DNA of 64,000 nucleotides, from assembly GCF_001721645.1 (NCBI RefSeq), contig NZ_CP017141.1:3410001-3474000 (forward strand). Reading direction: 5' to 3'. Position numbers and translations under genes: made by a program. This document shows, one piece after another, positions 8,115-16,266 of the stretch. The stretch comes from Pedobacter steynii. Its GTDB lineage: Bacteria > Bacteroidota > Bacteroidia > Sphingobacteriales > Sphingobacteriaceae. A model generated the notes under the pieces. That model was not told the DNA's origin. It did not search any database and was given only the letters and a program-made list of their open reading frames with translations. The first letter of the stretch is position 1, and each line of letters begins with the position of its first letter.

Positions 8115-10928
8115 ATGAAACTAAAATTTCTACTCTCTTGTACGCTGGTATTGCTTGGCAGTATGGCGTTTGCCCAGAAAGGGGCATTAACTGGTAAAAT
8201 CACCGATAACACAGGGCCTCTTCCCGGTGCTTCCATCTTCCTGAAAGGTAATAATTCTGCTTCCAGCTCAGATGTAAAAGGAGAGTTCCGAATCTCAAAT
8301 GTTGCCAACGGAGATTATACTTTATTGGTAAAATTTATTGGCTACAAGCCACTGTCAAAAGAAGTGACCGTAAAGGCCGGAGAAATTACCAATCTCGGTA
8401 TTTTGCTACTCAGCTCTAATGAAAATAACCTAACTGAGGTTAGGGTAAGCGGATCATCTTCCAGAAGAGGAAGTGAGGCCAGGGCACTAAACATGCAAAA
8501 GGAAAGTCCAAGAATCGTGAATGTGATTGCGGCAGATGGAATTGGAAAATTACCGGACCGTAATGCGGGTGAAGCTGTTCAAAGGGTTTCTGGTGTTGTT
8601 TTGGAAAGAGACCAGGGTGAAGGAAGGTTCATCTCCCTGAGAGGCTTACCATCCGAATGGAGTTCTTCAAGTATTAATGGCGACAGGATTCCGACGGCCG
8701 AGGAACAAACAACTTCACGCTCCACTGCATTCGATTTCTTCCCCACTGAACTGATTCAGTTTGTTGAAATTTCCAAGGCACTGACTCCGGACATGGAAGG
8801 AGATGCGCTAGGAGGAAATGTTAATTTTATTACCCGTACTTCTCCGGATAAGGAGACTTTCGACATTTCTTTGGGTGGCGGCTATAACGCAAAAGCCGAC
8901 GGTGCTGCCTTTAGTGGGAATGTACTTTATGGCAATCGCAGTAAGAACGATAAATTTGGCTTCCTGGTAAATGGATCTATCTGGAACAGACAGTGGGCAA
9001 CAGACAACTATGAACCTCGTTTTGCTGGTCAGAATATTGCGCGCATGGAATTGCGTGATTACTATGGTCGTCGTCGTACGATGGGCTTTAATGGAGCCGC
9101 AGATTATAAACTGGCTGAAAATTCCAAAATCTATATCAGAGGAATGTATGGTTCTTTAAATGACAATGAGAAACATTATAAACTACGGTTGCGCTATGAA
9201 AAAGATCGTGCTGAGGCGCAGAATATCCATAACATCCTAAAAACACGTTTGTTTGGTGGAGATGTAGGTGGTGATTTCAGTTTAGGAACAAACTCAACCT
9301 TAGACTTTAAGATCTCACATTATAACAACGACTTTAACTATGGGGATATCCCAAACAAAGATTTTCCTTCTTATTATATTGTTCAATACGACCAGAATAA
9401 AGTTGGATATACGAATCTGATTAATGGAAAATATGCTGCCTATCAGGTGGATGGTGGTGATGTTGATCCGAACTCTCCTCAGACTCATCTCCCAGGGCAG
9501 GATGCGGTTAATGATGCCAGTAAATATACCTTCAGCTCCGTACAAATGGAGCTTCATCACATCAATGAAACAGATCGTGTTGTGGCTCAGGTAAATTTTA
9601 AGAACAAGATCAGTTCTGATTTTGAATTCAAGGCAGGATTAAAATACAGAGATAAATTACGTACTGAAAGGTATGAGTTGCCAACCTGGATATGGGACAG
9701 TAAGGGGGGAACAATGCCAGCTCCGGAATACACCAGTTTCAACCTGGTAGATAAGCCTTATGCTAATGATTATGCAAAAGAATTCGGTAATCAGTTTATG
9801 GGAATATTCCCTGAGTTCATGTCGATACCGGAAACAGATAACTTTTTCAATAAATACAGAGCTAACCTGAAAGTTGATTCCACTGGGTCTTCCCTGCTTG
9901 CAAACGGAGTACAAACAGGTTCCAATTTTGATGTGTATGAAAAGCAAAGCGCGGGATATGTTATGGGAACGTGGAAAGCGTCACAAGAACTGACGGTGAT
10001 CGGTGGACTAAGGATCGAAAATACAGATCTTAAAGTAAAAGGTTGGTTGTATGAAGCGGTCGCAGGCCAGCCAAACTACAAAGGGAAATTAACACCTCAA
10101 ATTAAAACCAATAACTATACTGTGCTTTTACCGATGCTCCATTTAAAATATTCTCCAAATGATCACGTAAATGTTCGGATTGCAGCAACGAAAACCTTTG
10201 CCAGGCCAGATTTTGGTTCATTGGTTGCGGGAGGTACGTATGCGGTACAAGAAAATAGGTTTAATTATGGAAATCCACTAATAAAGCCTGTTAAGTCTTA
10301 TAACCTGGATCTGATGACAGAATACTATTTTGGAAATGTAGGCGCAATTACGGCAGGAGCTTTTTATAAAAATGTAAAGGATCCAATCTTCTCTGACTCT
10401 AAATTTTATGAAGAATTTGAGGGTAAACAAAATGCAAGAGTAGTTCAGGATCAAAATGGAGCAGATGCAAGGGTTGCGGGCTTTGAATTGGGCCTGAGCA
10501 AAAAGCTGGATTTCCTTCCCGGAATGCTTGGTGGGTTGGGTGTAAGTGCCAATTATACCTTTATCCGTTCCAGAATGACTATTCCGGACAGAGCCGAAAA
10601 AGTGCGCATCCCCGGACAAGCTAACAATCTGTTTAATGTGGCGTTGTTTTACGAAAATAAAGTAGTACAGGCGAGAGTAGCTTTAAATCATAAAGGAAAT
10701 AATATTGTAACTCATGGCAATACTGCAAATGCAGACGAGTATTTTGGTGAAAATACTTCAATGGATGCCAATCTTTCTTATCGCATCAGCCAGAAACTAA
10801 TGCTGTCTGCAGAGGCAAATAATTTATTGAATACGGAGTATCGGTATTATTTCGGTGTGCCCGAGCGCCCTTCGCAGGTAGAACGGTATGGTGTTCGTGG
10901 CCAAGTAGGTGTAAAGTTGAGTTTGTAG
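8115..10928 (+). CDS. TonB-dependent receptor with carboxypeptidase-regulatory-like N-domain
   Basis: A 937-residue outer-membrane transporter energised by TonB/ExbBD. The start at MKLKFLLSCTLVLLGSMAFA gives a clean signal peptide; an upstream TTG would add 31 residues in front of it. Residues about 24-110 form a CarboxypepD_reg-like beta domain (ALTGKITDNTGPLPGASIFL). The plug follows, with the signature GKLPDRNAGEAVQRVSGVVL, ERDQGEGRFISLRGL and LTPDMEGDALGGNVNF, a pattern of the TIGR01782 (Xanth/Caul) receptor subfamily. The rest is a 22-strand-type barrel ending in VRGQVGVKLSL. The gene has its own promoter with a direct-repeat site and its own terminator. Two exported phosphoesterases follow, so uptake of a phosphorylated compound or its product is a reasonable but unproven idea. 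Confidence 0.93.
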   Translation: MKLKFLLSCTLVLLGSMAFAQKGALTGKITDNTGPLPGASIFLKGNNSASSSDVKGEFRISNVANGDYTLLVKFIGYKPLSKEVTVKAGEITNLGILLLSSNENNLTEVRVSGSSSRRGSEARALNMQKESPRIVNVIAADGIGKLPDRNAGEAVQRVSGVVLERDQGEGRFISLRGLPSEWSSSSINGDRIPTAEEQTTSRSTAFDFFPTELIQFVEISKALTPDMEGDALGGNVNFITRTSPDKETFDISLGGGYNAKADGAAFSGNVLYGNRSKNDKFGFLVNGSIWNRQWATDNYEPRFAGQNIARMELRDYYGRRRTMGFNGAADYKLAENSKIYIRGMYGSLNDNEKHYKLRLRYEKDRAEAQNIHNILKTRLFGGDVGGDFSLGTNSTLDFKISHYNNDFNYGDIPNKDFPSYYIVQYDQNKVGYTNLINGKYAAYQVDGGDVDPNSPQTHLPGQDAVNDASKYTFSSVQMELHHINETDRVVAQVNFKNKISSDFEFKAGLKYRDKLRTERYELPTWIWDSKGGTMPAPEYTSFNLVDKPYANDYAKEFGNQFMGIFPEFMSIPETDNFFNKYRANLKVDSTGSSLLANGVQTGSNFDVYEKQSAGYVMGTWKASQELTVIGGLRIENTDLKVKGWLYEAVAGQPNYKGKLTPQIKTNNYTVLLPMLHLKYSPNDHVNVRIAATKTFARPDFGSLVAGGTYAVQENRFNYGNPLIKPVKSYNLDLMTEYYFGNVGAITAGAFYKNVKDPIFSDSKFYEEFEGKQNARVVQDQNGADARVAGFELGLSKKLDFLPGMLGGLGVSANYTFIRSRMTIPDRAEKVRIPGQANNLFNVALFYENKVVQARVALNHKGNNIVTHGNTANADEYFGENTSMDANLSYRISQKLMLSAEANNLLNTEYRYYFGVPERPSQVERYGVRGQVGVKLSL

Positions 10929-10957
10929 TTTAATTGTATCAAATTTTTAGTGCCAGC

Positions 10958-11003
10958 AGCCCTGGTTATCTTACTGTACCTGGAAAGATGATCAGGGCTT
11001 TTT
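10958..11003 (+). terminator. Intrinsic terminator of the TonB receptor gene
   Basis: A 15-bp stem (AGCCCTGGTTATCTT with AAAGATGATCAGGGCT, two G-U pairs) with a 12-nt loop runs into TTTTT. It separates the receptor from the phosphoesterase genes. Confidence 0.85.
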
Positions 11004-11257
11004 ATGAAAATCTGATTTAACTAATGTTTAGTATTTATGTTTAATTCTAGTTCGGTGTCGGGTTGTTTCTTTTCCTTTAAGAAAGTGCAGTTGAGCATTA
11101 TGTGCTTTTAATTTATTGAATATGTGCGATTTTTTTGTTGTTTATTCTTTTTTATCTTAAAAACGAGTAGATTTAAATCAAACTTTTGTTTAGTATTTGT
11201 AATCATTTATTTTATGTAAATGATCCGCTATGCTAATTACAGGAAACACACAACCAA
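11004..11257 (+). promoter_or_regulatory. Promoter region of the metallophosphoesterase pair with direct-repeat site at 11185-11201
   Basis: TTTGTTTAGTATTTGTA (11185-11201) differs by one base from the site before the TonB receptor and has the same 11-bp TTTGT spacing. A -7-like TATGCTAA lies 44 bp further on (47 bp in the receptor promoter). A related element with two ATGTTTA copies lies at 11024-11043. Apart from these the region is AT-rich without recognisable content. Confidence 0.45.
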
Positions 11258-12187
11258 ATGAAAAGAAGAGATTTACTTAAAAAGTTAGGCCTTGCAACCG
11301 GAACCATTGCGTTAACAGGCGTTGCTGTCAGCCCTTCCCTTGCTGCAATCCCGAAAAAGAAGAAGGTTTTAAAAATCGCACACATTACCGATGTACACAT
11401 CAGACCAGAATATAATGCGGTGCAGCGGTTTAAAAAATGTCTGGAAAGAATCAAAAATGATAAAGTTGACCTGATTCTGAACGGTGGAGATTCTATCTAT
11501 GCTGCAGATTATGAAAACATAAAAAAAGAAAGGGTGCTGGAACAATGGGCTTGCTGGAAAGACGCAGTGAAGGTTGTTGGCCATATCAAAATGCACCATG
11601 TTCTAGGGAATCATGATATGTGGTGGCAGGGAAAAGGTGATGAAATGTATGGGAAACCCGGAGTGTTGAAGATGTTGGACATGCCACACAACTATTACAG
11701 TTTTGACCGCAATGGCTGGCATTTTATAATGCTGGACAGCAATCATCCTACCAGTCCTGGGATGCTGGATGAAACACAGTGGAAGTGGTTTGTTGGTGAT
11801 GTAGAGAAGAATAGTCAGGGTAAACCGATCCTGATTATGTCTCATTATCCACTATTGAGTTGTACAGGAATTACAGACAGCAAACCGGATGCAACAGGAC
11901 CTTTTAAGATCAGTGGTAGTTATAATCACCTCGATATCATGAAGTTTATCGACCTATTCAATAAAAATAAAAACGTCAAGGTGTGTTTAAGTGGACATAT
12001 TCACCTATTGGATAAGGTTTGGTATAATGATGTTACCTATTTATGTAATGGGGCAACCAGTGGTTTTTGGTGGGAGCCTGGGGATGATGGAAAAAGTGCA
12101 TATAAACAGACTGTACCAGGATATACGTTGCTTAATCTTTACGATGATGGCAGTTTTGATCATGAATACATTAAATATGAAGCTTAA
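11258..12187 (+). CDS. Tat-type exported calcineurin-like metallophosphoesterase
   Basis: 309 residues. The N-terminus MKRRDLLKKLGLATGTIALT has the twin-arginine and hydrophobic stretch of a Tat signal, fitting a protein exported folded with bound metals. The body carries all the metallophosphoesterase motifs in order: ITDVH (D-x-H), LNGGDS (GD), HVLGNHDMWW (GNHD), IMSHYPLL (H) and LSGHIH (GHxH), giving a dinuclear Fe/Mn/Zn-type centre. It resembles CpdA/PhoD-like 3',5'-cyclic or phosphodiesterase families, but the substrate cannot be told. It is 23 nt upstream of a paralogous phosphoesterase, probably in one operon, and shares an upstream site with the TonB receptor. Confidence 0.9.
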   Translation: MKRRDLLKKLGLATGTIALTGVAVSPSLAAIPKKKKVLKIAHITDVHIRPEYNAVQRFKKCLERIKNDKVDLILNGGDSIYAADYENIKKERVLEQWACWKDAVKVVGHIKMHHVLGNHDMWWQGKGDEMYGKPGVLKMLDMPHNYYSFDRNGWHFIMLDSNHPTSPGMLDETQWKWFVGDVEKNSQGKPILIMSHYPLLSCTGITDSKPDATGPFKISGSYNHLDIMKFIDLFNKNKNVKVCLSGHIHLLDKVWYNDVTYLCNGATSGFWWEPGDDGKSAYKQTVPGYTLLNLYDDGSFDHEYIKYEA

Positions 12188-12210
12188 AAATCCAGGTTAA
12201 ACATAGACAA

Positions 12211-13182
12211 ATGAATAGAAAAGAATTTTTAACAAAAACCGGACTTGCAGGAGGGACATTTCTGCTGGCTCGCTATCCTGAACTACAGCCTGCGGAAAAA
12301 AGGGTTCGCTTTGGCGTAATCGCAGATCTGCATCACGATATTATGCACGATGGTATTGAACGCTTATCTGCTTTCGTTGATGATATGAATAAGAAAAAAC
12401 CTGATTTCATTATCCAGATGGGTGATTTTTGTATGCCTAAAAAAACAAATACTCCTTTAATGGAAGTGTGGAATCAATTTAAGGGCCCTAAATATCACGT
12501 GATAGGAAATCATGATACGGATGGCGGATTTAAACCTGATGAGGTAGTAGATTTCTGGAAAGCTGAAGGAAAATATTATTCTTTTGACCGCAATGGTTTT
12601 CATTTTGTAGTCCTCAATGGAAATGAACATAATGAAAGTAAATCGCGTCCTGTCGGTTATGCAAGGTTTATTTCTACCACACAAATAGACTGGTTGAAAA
12701 AGGATCTCGAGGCAACTTTGTTACCGGTGATTATCTGTTGTCATCAGGGACTTGATAATGATTCCGGTGGTCTAGAAAATGGTACTTTGCTGAGATATAC
12801 ACTGGAGCAGGCAAACCAAAAGGCTGGTTGGAAAAAGGTGATCCTGGTGCTGAGCGGGCATCACCATCAGGATTATTATAACCGCATTAACGACATCCAC
12901 TATGTGCAGATCAACAGTGCTTCTTATCAATGGTTAGGGGATGATTTTAAAGAAATACGTTATTCTGAGGCGATAGATAAAGGGCATCCGAATATTAAAT
13001 ATACGGTTCCATATCAGGATCCACTTTGGGCGATGATCGAAATTGACCATAAAGATAGAATTACCATTCAGGGGAAGAAAACGGTTTTCGTAGGATCTTC
13101 TCCCGAAAAACTGGGTGTAAATATGGAGGATTATATCTATCCGATTGTTCCATATATTTCCAGCAGAAACCTCATCAAATAA
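12211..13182 (+). CDS. Exported calcineurin-like metallophosphoesterase (second of pair)
   Basis: 323 residues and paralogous to the preceding gene. The motifs are FGVIADLHHD (D-x-H), IQMGDFCMP (GD), HVIGNHDTDG (GNHD), IICCHQG (H) and LSGHHHQDYY (GHxH). The N-terminus MNRKEFLTKTGLAGGTFLLA is a Tat-like or weak signal sequence with an Arg-Lys pair instead of Arg-Arg. Both proteins share the motif YYSFDRNG(W/F)HF, which supports origin by duplication. It is the last gene of the two-gene operon and ends 21 bp before a terminator hairpin. The substrate is unknown; periplasmic hydrolysis of phosphate esters taken up by or presented to the neighbouring TonB receptor is an inference. Confidence 0.88.
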   Translation: MNRKEFLTKTGLAGGTFLLARYPELQPAEKRVRFGVIADLHHDIMHDGIERLSAFVDDMNKKKPDFIIQMGDFCMPKKTNTPLMEVWNQFKGPKYHVIGNHDTDGGFKPDEVVDFWKAEGKYYSFDRNGFHFVVLNGNEHNESKSRPVGYARFISTTQIDWLKKDLEATLLPVIICCHQGLDNDSGGLENGTLLRYTLEQANQKAGWKKVILVLSGHHHQDYYNRINDIHYVQINSASYQWLGDDFKEIRYSEAIDKGHPNIKYTVPYQDPLWAMIEIDHKDRITIQGKKTVFVGSSPEKLGVNMEDYIYPIVPYISSRNLIK

Positions 13183-13203
13183 TGGTGATGCTCCTTTAGA
13201 GTT

Positions 13204-13246
13204 ACAATAAAAGCTGCTCCATTCTAAAACGAACAGCTTTTATTGT
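13204..13246. terminator. Strong hairpin between convergent genes (bidirectional terminator)
   Basis: ACAATAAAAGCTG and CAGCTTTTATTGT pair perfectly over 13 bp around a 17-nt loop. It lies directly after the second phosphoesterase gene and before the convergent partner gene of parA. Confidence 0.75.
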
Positions 13247-13277
13247 GATATATAGATGTCTTGATTTCTATATATCA
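13246..13277. repeat. Perfect 11-bp inverted repeat beside the parA-partner gene
   Basis: TGATATATAGA and TCTATATATCA flank a 10-nt spacer, 17 bp downstream of the minus-strand gene 13295-13552. It abuts the previous hairpin. The sequence resembles the AGATATATTGAT repeats upstream of parA, so it could be a terminator of the par operon or an outlying partition site. Confidence 0.45.
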
Positions 13278-13294
13278 TATTTTTTGCAGCAGAT

Positions 13295-13552
13295 TTATAA
13301 ATCGTAAGCTTTATCTACTACTGAAAGAATCAATTCTTTTACGGTAACACCCTTTTGGGCAGCGAGAATTTTTAATGCCTTTAGTGAGCTCTTTTTAAGT
13401 CTCAGGGGATAGGTTACCGTTTCTTCTTCAGCTACCGCTGCAGGTTTTTCAGCTTTGGCAGGATTCTCTTTTGCCGGAGAATTAAATAGGGCAGATACAC
13501 CTCCTAAGTTTTTATTATTGTCTTCTATGTCACCTAAGTTTTTCTTTGCCAT
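13295..13552 (-). CDS. Small ParA-partner protein, probable ribbon-helix-helix DNA binder
   Basis: 85 residues. The N-terminal 45 are flexible, with Asn/Gly and Ala/Lys/Pro-rich stretches (AKENPAKAEKPAAVAEEE). The C-terminal 40 have a short strand then two helices (TYPLRLKKSSLKALKILAAQ, then KGVTVKELILSVVDKAYDL), which is the shape of a ribbon-helix-helix domain. In small type Ib-like partition systems such a protein binds centromere repeats and stimulates ParA (family knowledge). It lies 5 bp downstream of the ParA gene on the same strand, which strongly supports that role. The family is inferred from pattern and context, not from a recognised profile. Confidence 0.65.
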   Translation of the reverse strand: MAKKNLGDIEDNNKNLGGVSALFNSPAKENPAKAEKPAAVAEEETVTYPLRLKKSSLKALKILAAQKGVTVKELILSVVDKAYDL

Positions 13553-13557
13553 AATTC

Positions 13558-14301
13558 TTATATTTTTTCTACTATTTCATCAGTCAGATTCGCGTAATCT
13601 ACTGCTGCATTTGATACCGGGGCATATTCAAATACATCTACCCCTTTAAGCTGAGCTTCTACCAACGCTACGTTAACCCTAATAGAAGTTTCAAATAATT
13701 TATCACTGAAATATTTCTTGATGCTTTCCGTAATTTGTTCTGTGATGACACGTCTAGGGTTGATTTTAGTAATGAATACTCCACCAATAGTCAGGTTTTC
13801 ATTATAGTGTGTCCTGACATCCGAAATGATGGAGATCAAACGATCTATTCCTCTGTAGGCGAAATATTCAGCTTCTAAAGGAATCATTACGGTATCGGCT
13901 GCAACCAATGCATTGACGGTAAGCATTCCTAAAGCCGGTGCGCAATCAATCAATACATAATCATACTTTCCTTCGACGCTTTTTAACAGCCTCTTAAGAA
14001 TGGTTTCTCTGCCAAGTCTGGAAACCAATTCTATTTCTGCCCCTAATAAATCGAGAGAAGAGGGGATGATATCCAGATATTCTGAAACAGATTCTATAGG
14101 TAGTGCTACATCATCTTTTATACTATCATAGATTGAAATTTTTACATCCCTGAATCCTAAGCCCTCCGTTAGGTTCGACTGAGGATCAATATCAACCAAT
14201 AAGGTTTTCTTCTTTATACGCGCTAATCCAGCGCCAATATTTAGGGTGGAAGTCGTTTTCCCTGTACCACCTTTATGGTTTATTATAGCAATAATCTTCA
14301 T
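13558..14301 (-). CDS. parA: ParA/Soj-family partition ATPase
   Basis: 247 residues, the usual size of small ParA ATPases without an N-terminal DNA-binding domain. The deviant Walker A motif KGGTGKTT (residues 10-17, signature Lys10) is followed by LLVDIDPQSNLTEGLG (Walker A') and YVLIDCAPALGMLTVNAL (Walker B). A conserved AEYFAYRGIDRL segment and the VFITKINPR strand complete the MinD/ParA fold. ParA dimers bind DNA non-specifically with ATP and move cargo bound by a partner. The partner gene follows 5 bp downstream, and an array of 12-bp repeats begins at the base next to the start codon, so the operon is probably autoregulated. This could be an integrated plasmid-type partition module or a protein-positioning ParA. 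Confidence 0.92.
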   Translation of the reverse strand: MKIIAIINHKGGTGKTTSTLNIGAGLARIKKKTLLVDIDPQSNLTEGLGFRDVKISIYDSIKDDVALPIESVSEYLDIIPSSLDLLGAEIELVSRLGRETILKRLLKSVEGKYDYVLIDCAPALGMLTVNALVAADTVMIPLEAEYFAYRGIDRLISIISDVRTHYNENLTIGGVFITKINPRRVITEQITESIKKYFSDKLFETSIRVNVALVEAQLKGVDVFEYAPVSNAAVDYANLTDEIVEKI

Positions 14302-14525
14302 ATCAATATATCTTTATACAAGAACACAATGATACTAAGATATATTGATATGTTTATTTCATTGATTCATTATGTCTAGATATATTCTATATATGGTTAG
14401 TTTTTAGCAATTTAAAATTGCGATTTATAGCTCAAAGTAGTGTTTTAGGGTAAAATTGAGATTTATATATCAATATATCTTTATATTATAGATATGTTGA
14501 TACCTAAGTGCTGAGATGTATTGAT
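14302..14525. repeat. Cluster of AGATATATTGAT repeats: candidate centromere (parS) / parA operator
   Basis: Five copies of a 12-bp element occur here: ATCAATATATCT at 14302-14313 and 14469-14480 (identical over 17 bp, ATCAATATATCTTTATA), and its reverse complement at 14338-14349 (exact), 14490-14501 (one change, AGATATGTTGAT) and 14514-14525 (one change, AGATGTATTGAT). Copies 1/2 and 3/4 form inverted pairs. The first copy touches the parA start codon, which fits autoregulation as well as partition. Confidence 0.65.
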
Positions 14526-14951
14526 ATCTTAATTATTTACGGTTTATATATGTATAGGTGTCTGGATGCCAATGCGTCAATATGTTTTGATATCATGATA
14601 TCTTTATGTAAAGATGTTTCAGTGCGAAATCGTATCTGTAAGTCCATTTTGATTGATGTTTCTGTTGTTTGTTCCTCATTTTTAAGGAGATACATTTGTT
14701 GGGGCCTGGTTGGTTCTACGTCAGACAATTTCCTGATATACTTCATGTTGAGGATGATGAACATTATATTGGTTTTTTATCAAAAATGCCTGTAAAGACC
14801 ACTGAAGTGATATCTGTTAAAGATGATCTAATAATTGTAAATAATTTATTTTTCTGAGTTTAGCTGTTTTAGTATCTATTTGTTTTATTATGATAATTTT
14901 AGCTAAATTATATGTCAATAATTATTAACCAACTCTTAAATGTTAAAAAAA
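14526..14951. other. AT-rich non-coding stretch with degenerate repeat copies
   Basis: No convincing gene is present. A 14-bp palindrome GATATCATGATATC at 14589-14602 and fragments such as GTCAATATG and ATCTTTATGTAAAGAT continue the repeat theme up to about 14615. Open frames here use poor codons and show no domain; nothing else was recognised up to the broken gene at 14952. Confidence 0.5.
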
Positions 14952-15362
14952 ATGAAAAAGACTGTAATTGTATGCCTGTCCCTATTTTTTTTGATAGGTT
15001 CATTAAATTAGAATGCAGATAATGATGCTGGTTCAAAGAGAAAAACAGAATCTAAAAAGACACTCGTCAAAAAAAGTAAGGCAGTGCTTAATATGACTGG
15101 TCTCCGTAATGTTAGTCTGACTGGTGGTCCTTACGAGTATACTGCAAATGTAGTATTTGGAAATGCAACAGACCTCAGATGGGTGGTGATGGGAAATCCC
15201 CGATTGGAGTTTTATGCTTCGGCGCCTGTCAATGGCAAAACTTTTATCACACTGAGTGGAGCAGATTTTGGTGAAATAGGTCAGCAGTTTATTTGCCTTG
15301 TTGGAGAAACCGATTTTGGCTCTACCATTTTTGCCAATATGGGTGTTACTGTTAGCAATTAA
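14952..15362 (+). pseudogene. Small secreted-protein gene interrupted by an in-frame TAG
   Basis: Translation from 14952 gives a signal peptide MKKTVIVCLSLFFLIGSLN, then TAG at 15009-15011, and the same frame stays open for 116 more codons (NADNDAGSKRKTESKKTLVK onward) to TAA. The downstream part (e.g. GGPYEYTANVVFGNATDLRW, GKTFITLSGADFGEIGQQF) looks like a small beta-sandwich. Indels in the preceding run of eight Ts do not restore a longer frame, so a point nonsense mutation is the simplest reading. An internal ATG at 15084 could yield a 92-residue product without a signal peptide. Readthrough is an alternative. A good terminator follows. The family is unrecognised. Confidence 0.6.
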
Positions 15363-15382
15363 AATTAATAGTATATAAACTT

Positions 15383-15427
15383 AACCGAACGGCTAAAACT
15401 CTTTTAAAATGAGCTGTCGGTTTTTTT
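15383..15427 (+). terminator. Intrinsic terminator after the broken small gene
   Basis: AACCGAACGGCT pairs with AGCTGTCGGTT (11 bp, one bulged A, one G-U), with a 16-nt loop and a run of seven or more Ts. Its presence shows that the broken gene was a genuine transcription unit. Confidence 0.8.
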
Positions 15428-15526
15428 AATATCCATGATATTTCTCACCAGGTAGTCCATTATTATTGTTACCGCCACTTCTTTATAAGTTAATGTTCCC
15501 TTAATATACCCACGGATTTCAGCTCC

Positions 15527-15534
15527 TATTTTTG
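15527..15534 (+). promoter_or_regulatory. Candidate -7 box TATTTTTG of the sigma/anti-sigma operon
   Basis: Exact TAnnTTTG match 26 nt before the sigma-factor ATG. The -33 region is weak (TTAA at 15501-15504, 22 nt away). Autoregulation by the ECF sigma factor itself cannot be judged from sequence. Confidence 0.4.
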
Positions 15535-15560
15535 CCTCAAAGAGTTTCTTTGGTACAGGC

Positions 15561-16157
15561 ATGTCAAAATCAATTACATCATTAGGGGATAAAATTTTAT
15601 TGGAAAAATATAGTCGGGGAAATACTTCCGCTTATAATGTTCTTTTTAAGCGTTATTATGACCCACTTTATGGCTATGCTTTAAAAAATGTTAAAGAAGC
15701 AGAGGTTGCTGAAGAACTCACCATGGATGTCATGCTTGGTCTATGGAAGACAAAAGGAGAGGTAGCGGTTGAAGATAATCTCAAGGCTTACCTCTATCGT
15801 TCTGTAAAGAATGCCATCTATAACCATCACCGTAAAAAGATCCTGAATACTGTGTCTCTGGAATTGGTTTCAGAAGATCTAAACCATACCTCAAGGTCTG
15901 CTGACCATGAACTGGATAGTAGAGAACTGGAGCAGGTTTATCGTCAGAAGCTAAACCAGTTAAGCCCTCAGCGCAAAAAGGTTTATGAAATGAGCAGAGA
16001 AGAAAATATGACCTATTCGGAGATTGCCAGAAATCTGGACTTATCGGTCAATACGGTAGAAAATTATATGGTCGCTTCTTTGAGCTTTTTTCGCAAGCAA
16101 TTGAAAGAACATGCTGACTTTACCCTGATTATACTAATTAGCTTGTTGTTGGGTTAA
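15561..16157 (+). CDS. ECF sigma-70 factor, FecI-like
   Basis: 198 residues. Sigma region 2 spans about residues 25-95 (YNVLFKRYYDPLYGYALKNV, then AEELTMDVMLGLWKTK), and region 4 about 130-185 with the helix-turn-helix NMTYSEIARNLDLSVNTVEN. A short hydrophobic tail (FTLIILISLLLG) is typical of Bacteroidota FecI-like sigma factors. It directs RNA polymerase to the promoters of surface-uptake operons when released by its anti-sigma factor. The FecR gene follows 109 bp downstream and the STN-domain TonB receptor after that, the classical trans-envelope signalling triad. It is the first gene of a same-strand run ending at 32754. Confidence 0.93.
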   Translation: MSKSITSLGDKILLEKYSRGNTSAYNVLFKRYYDPLYGYALKNVKEAEVAEELTMDVMLGLWKTKGEVAVEDNLKAYLYRSVKNAIYNHHRKKILNTVSLELVSEDLNHTSRSADHELDSRELEQVYRQKLNQLSPQRKKVYEMSREENMTYSEIARNLDLSVNTVENYMVASLSFFRKQLKEHADFTLIILISLLLG

Positions 16158-16266
16158 TCGCCCTTTTTTCAGTTTTCTCCTTTCCCATACAAATTATCGA
16201 TTTTTTTTACACCTCATAGGTGGTGTCCCTCAATAATGGTGTTTTACATCATGAAGGACAATAAGA

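Noticed and set aside
13247-14602. CRISPR array
   Set aside because: The repeats are only 12 bp, irregularly spaced and in both orientations, with no spacers or cas genes; a partition/operator site fits better.
14537-14764. 75-residue minus-strand frame in the same region
   Set aside because: It overlaps the other frame and the repeats; no recognisable protein features.
14508-14795. 95-residue open frame in the repeat region upstream of parA
   Set aside because: It overlaps the repeat copies, is Ile/Cys/Leu-rich without domain features and has no promoter; coding is unlikely.
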